Shown here in pieces: positions 6,595-8,003 of a DNA stretch of 8,003 nucleotides (positions are counted from its first letter, which is position 1; every line of letters starts with the position of its first letter). Where the stretch lies: NCBI GenBank assembly GCA_039932715.1, contig JBDTPN010000059.1, positions 1 through 8,003 on the forward strand. Reading direction: 5' to 3'. The translations under genes and the position numbers were made by a program. This stretch comes from ZC4RG30 sp039932715 (GTDB taxonomy: Bacteria; Pseudomonadota; Gammaproteobacteria; Steroidobacterales; Steroidobacteraceae). The notes under the pieces are model-generated. The model searched no databases. It had not been told where the DNA came from and saw only the letters and a list, made by a program, of their open reading frames with translations.

Positions 6595-7317
6595 ATGGAC
6601 CCGGCTATCGGCGCGCCGGTCATCGCAATTGATGGCCCCTCGGGTTCCGGCAAGGGCACCATCAGCCGGCGGGTGGCGGAGGCCTTGGACTGGCATCTAC
6701 TCGACAGTGGCGCCCTGTACCGCCTGGTTGCCCTGGCAGGGCAGCAGGGTGGCTTGCCTGCCGATGACGAAGAGGCGCACGCGCGGCTGGCCGGGCAGAT
6801 GGTGGTGGCATTCGGCACGGGTGCTGGCGGAGGCGAGCAGGTGCTGCTGGGGGTCGAAAAACAGGACGTCACCCACCTTATTCGCAGCGAACAGGCTGGC
6901 GCGGGGGCCTCGCGAGTCGCTGCCTGGCCCAGCGTGCGGGCCGCGCTGCTGGCTCGCCAGCGGGGTCTGGCCAGACTCCCTGGTCTGGTGGCAGATGGGC
7001 GTGACATGGGTACGGTCGTCTTCCCTGGCGCCAGCCTCAAGATCTACCTGACTGCAAGTGCTGAAGAGCGGGCCCGAAGGCGCTATAACCAGTTGAAAGA
7101 CAAGGATTCCGGTGCTAGCCTTGCCGCCCTTTCGCGAGACATAGCCGAGCGGGACCGGCGAGATACCACACGATCAGTGGCGCCGCTTCGGCCAGCTTCT
7201 GATGCCGTAGTCATCGACAGCACCCAACTGGGCATAGACCAGGTGGTGCGGCAGGTTTTGAGGGAAGCGCACACACGCGGCCTGTCTGGCAATGACAGGT
7301 CTGGCGCGAGATTTTAA
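6595..7317 (+). CDS. cmk: Cytidylate kinase
   Basis: 240 residues, slightly above the usual 220-230. It phosphorylates CMP and dCMP with ATP in nucleotide salvage and mRNA turnover. The Walker A loop GPSGSGKGT spans residues 14-22 after the opening strand VIAID. D37-SGALYR-43 is the CMP-binding region. D134-GRDMGTVVFP is the family's nucleotide-contact motif. The lid and post-lid part shows RRRYNQL (161-167) and RRDTTRSVAPLRPASDAVVIDST (from residue 188), all typical of Cmk. The ATG at 6595 comes 4 nt after the aroA stop and is preceded by GGGGA at 6582-6586 with an 8-nt spacer. A TTG ten codons further upstream is in frame but would overlap aroA, and alignment favours the ATG. The last dozen codons, after the conserved domain, contain a hairpin. 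This is the last gene of the tightly spaced run; an 88-nt gap follows. Confidence 0.97.
   Translation: MDPAIGAPVIAIDGPSGSGKGTISRRVAEALDWHLLDSGALYRLVALAGQQGGLPADDEEAHARLAGQMVVAFGTGAGGGEQVLLGVEKQDVTHLIRSEQAGAGASRVAAWPSVRAALLARQRGLARLPGLVADGRDMGTVVFPGASLKIYLTASAEERARRRYNQLKDKDSGASLAALSRDIAERDRRDTTRSVAPLRPASDAVVIDSTQLGIDQVVRQVLREAHTRGLSGNDRSGARF
7279..7301 (+). other. Hairpin in the 3' end of cmk
   Basis: CCTGTC (7281-7286) pairs perfectly with GACAGG (7294-7299) around a 7-nt loop. A G-T wobble and a further G-C pair extend the stem to 8 bp at 7279-7301. It lies in the poorly conserved last codons of cmk. A short TTTT run occurs at 7312-7315, ten bases beyond the stem, which is too far for a standard intrinsic terminator. 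It could protect the 3' end of the upstream message, pause polymerase, or be chance. Confidence 0.4.
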
Positions 7318-7405
7318 GCGGGCTGACGCATGGATTGCGGCGGTCTTTTTTGTATCAACCGTGAAGCCTCATGGATGTCAGAGGCCCGCGCAACGAAGTG
7401 AGTCT
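7318..7405 (+). promoter_or_regulatory. Candidate S1 autoregulatory leader upstream of rpsA
   Basis: This is the only sizeable gap in the window (88 nt). It holds two hairpins with GGA in the loop: the one at 7321-7345, and a second with stem GCCTC (7366-7370) / GAGGC (7381-7385) and a 10-nt loop containing GGA at 7373-7375. Seven bases before the rpsA ATG lies GAAG (7395-7398), a degenerate ribosome site with no AGGAG nearby. From memory, the E. coli rpsA initiation region also lacks a strong Shine-Dalgarno and folds into hairpins, and free S1 protein represses it. The parallel is inferred from form only. I found no convincing -35/-10 promoter pair in the gap or in the end of cmk, so the source of rpsA transcription is undetermined. 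Confidence 0.4.
7321..7351 (+). terminator. Stem-loop with GGA loop followed by T6, between cmk and rpsA
   Basis: Bases 7321-7330 pair with 7336-7345 around the 5-base loop TGGAT. There are nine pairs out of ten positions: the inner four (CGCA/TGCG) are perfect, one A-G mismatch follows, and two pairs are G-T wobbles. Six T residues (7346-7351) come directly after the stem, the layout of a Rho-independent terminator starting four bases after the cmk stop. The wobbles and mismatch make it a moderate rather than strong one, so partial read-through into rpsA is plausible. The GGA in the loop also fits an S1 leader hairpin, so it may be a leader element rather than a terminator. Confidence 0.45.
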
Positions 7406-8003
7406 ATGACCGAACCTGCCGTCGAATCTTTCAGCGAACTCTTCGAACAAACCCTGGCCAACCAGCGCATCCGCCCTGGGATGATCCTCACCGGCCGGGT
7501 GATCAGCGTCGGCGACGACATGGTCGTTGTCAGCGTCGGACTCAAGTCCGAAGCCGTAATTCCCATCGAACAGTTCCGCAATGAGCGCGGCGAACTTGAA
7601 GTCGCTGCGGGCGATGATGTCGAAGTGGCACTCGACGCCGTTGAAGACGGCACCGGCGAGACCCGGCTCTCGCGTGAAAAGGCCAAGCGTGCACGTACGT
7701 GGACGCGACTTGAAAAGGCCTTTACCGAATCAGAAATCGTCATCGGTGTCATCACCGGTCGCGTCAAGGGTGGCTTCACGGTAGAACTCGAGACCGTTCG
7801 CGCGTTCCTGCCCGGCTCGCTGGTGGATGTGCGACCGGTGCGCGATACGGCTTACCTGGAAGGCAAGCCGCTCGAATTCAAGGTCATCAAGCTCGACCAG
7901 AAGCGCAACAACGTGGTTGTGTCGCGCCGCGCGGTCGTAGAGCAGGAGTTCTCCGCCGAGCGCAGCGCGCTGATGGACAACCTGCAGGAAGGCACGGTCG
8001 TGA
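7406..8003 (+). CDS. rpsA: 30S ribosomal protein S1, N-terminal part (3' end outside window)
   Basis: The frame is open from the ATG at 7406 to the right edge, 199 complete codons. S1 binds mRNA and the ribosome and helps initiation on messages with weak or structured ribosome sites. The start MTEPAVESFSELFEQTL matches the family's MTESFAELFEESL. The first S1 fold covers about residues 22-88 and includes GLKSEAVIPIEQF, then ALDAVEDGTGETRLSREKAKR. The second fold, about 105-171, contains GRVKGGFTVEL, RAFLPGSLVDVRPVRDT and LEFKVIKLDQKRNNVVVSRRAV, all nearly identical to E. coli. These two N-terminal folds dock S1 on the 30S subunit; the RNA-binding repeats lie beyond the window. The gene follows cmk as in most Gamma- and Betaproteobacteria. 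It is preceded only by a weak GAAG, so initiation may rely on structure or S1 itself. The assignment is secure. Confidence 0.98.
   Translation, partial: MTEPAVESFSELFEQTLANQRIRPGMILTGRVISVGDDMVVVSVGLKSEAVIPIEQFRNERGELEVAAGDDVEVALDAVEDGTGETRLSREKAKRARTWTRLEKAFTESEIVIGVITGRVKGGFTVELETVRAFLPGSLVDVRPVRDTAYLEGKPLEFKVIKLDQKRNNVVVSRRAVVEQEFSAERSALMDNLQEGTVV

Noticed and set aside
5493..7040. 515-codon open frame on the minus strand opposite aroA and cmk
   Set aside because: Same reason: a shadow of two well-conserved plus-strand genes, with no family motif in its translation.
7292..7317. Possible rpsA promoter (ATGACA with TTTTAA downstream)
   Set aside because: The spacing between the two boxes is about 14 nt, too short for a sigma-70 promoter, and the -10 match is poor.
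1..8003. Search for defence genes, mobile elements, CRISPR arrays, tRNA genes or attachment sites
   Set aside because: Apart from the 88-nt cmk-rpsA gap, essentially all bases are within conserved core genes. No transposase, repeat array or cloverleaf-like sequence was seen, so no novel accessory system is claimed.

Overview
The window is GC-rich bacterial chromosome. All eight genes lie on the plus strand and the region is packed almost edge to edge. The order is gyrA (3' end) - serC - serA - pheA - hisC - aroA - cmk - rpsA (5' end). This is a variant of the gyrA/serC/pheA/hisC/(tyrA)/aroA/cmk/rpsA neighbourhood that I know from pseudomonads, related Gammaproteobacteria and Betaproteobacteria. 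GyrA and S1 read very close to their gammaproteobacterial counterparts, and PheA ends in the LGSYPKA motif of pseudomonad P-proteins. I infer a high-GC gammaproteobacterium outside the enterics and cannot place it further.

Layout: bases 1-1074 encode the GyrA C-terminal DNA-wrapping domain. The gyrA stop overlaps the GTG start of serC. From serC to cmk (1074-7317) every junction is an overlap or a gap of at most 8 nt, which suggests one polycistronic, translationally coupled unit. An 88-nt gap (7318-7405) then holds two small hairpins, each with GGA in its loop. The first is followed at once by T6, so it may be a terminator or attenuator, or part of an S1-type autoregulatory leader. rpsA runs off the right edge. 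There is no non-coding stretch over 300 bases, no RNA gene, no mobile element and no CRISPR array, and I find no credible minus-strand gene.

Function: serA and serC catalyse the first two steps of serine synthesis, and serC also serves pyridoxal phosphate synthesis. aroA makes EPSP on the way to chorismate. pheA takes prephenate to phenylpyruvate. hisC is a PLP aminotransferase that could act in histidine synthesis or on aromatic keto acids. cmk and rpsA serve nucleotide metabolism and translation.

Three things depart from the usual plan. PheA is a stand-alone prephenate dehydratase with an ACT domain and no chorismate mutase module. tyrA is absent between hisC and aroA. A short serA of a type I associate with Firmicutes sits between serC and pheA, with Asn where E. 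coli SerA has its catalytic Glu. So the cluster encodes neither chorismate mutase nor the tyrosine branch enzyme. I see no evidence of a wholly new system. The window is core metabolism with an unusual arrangement and a possible regulatory leader.
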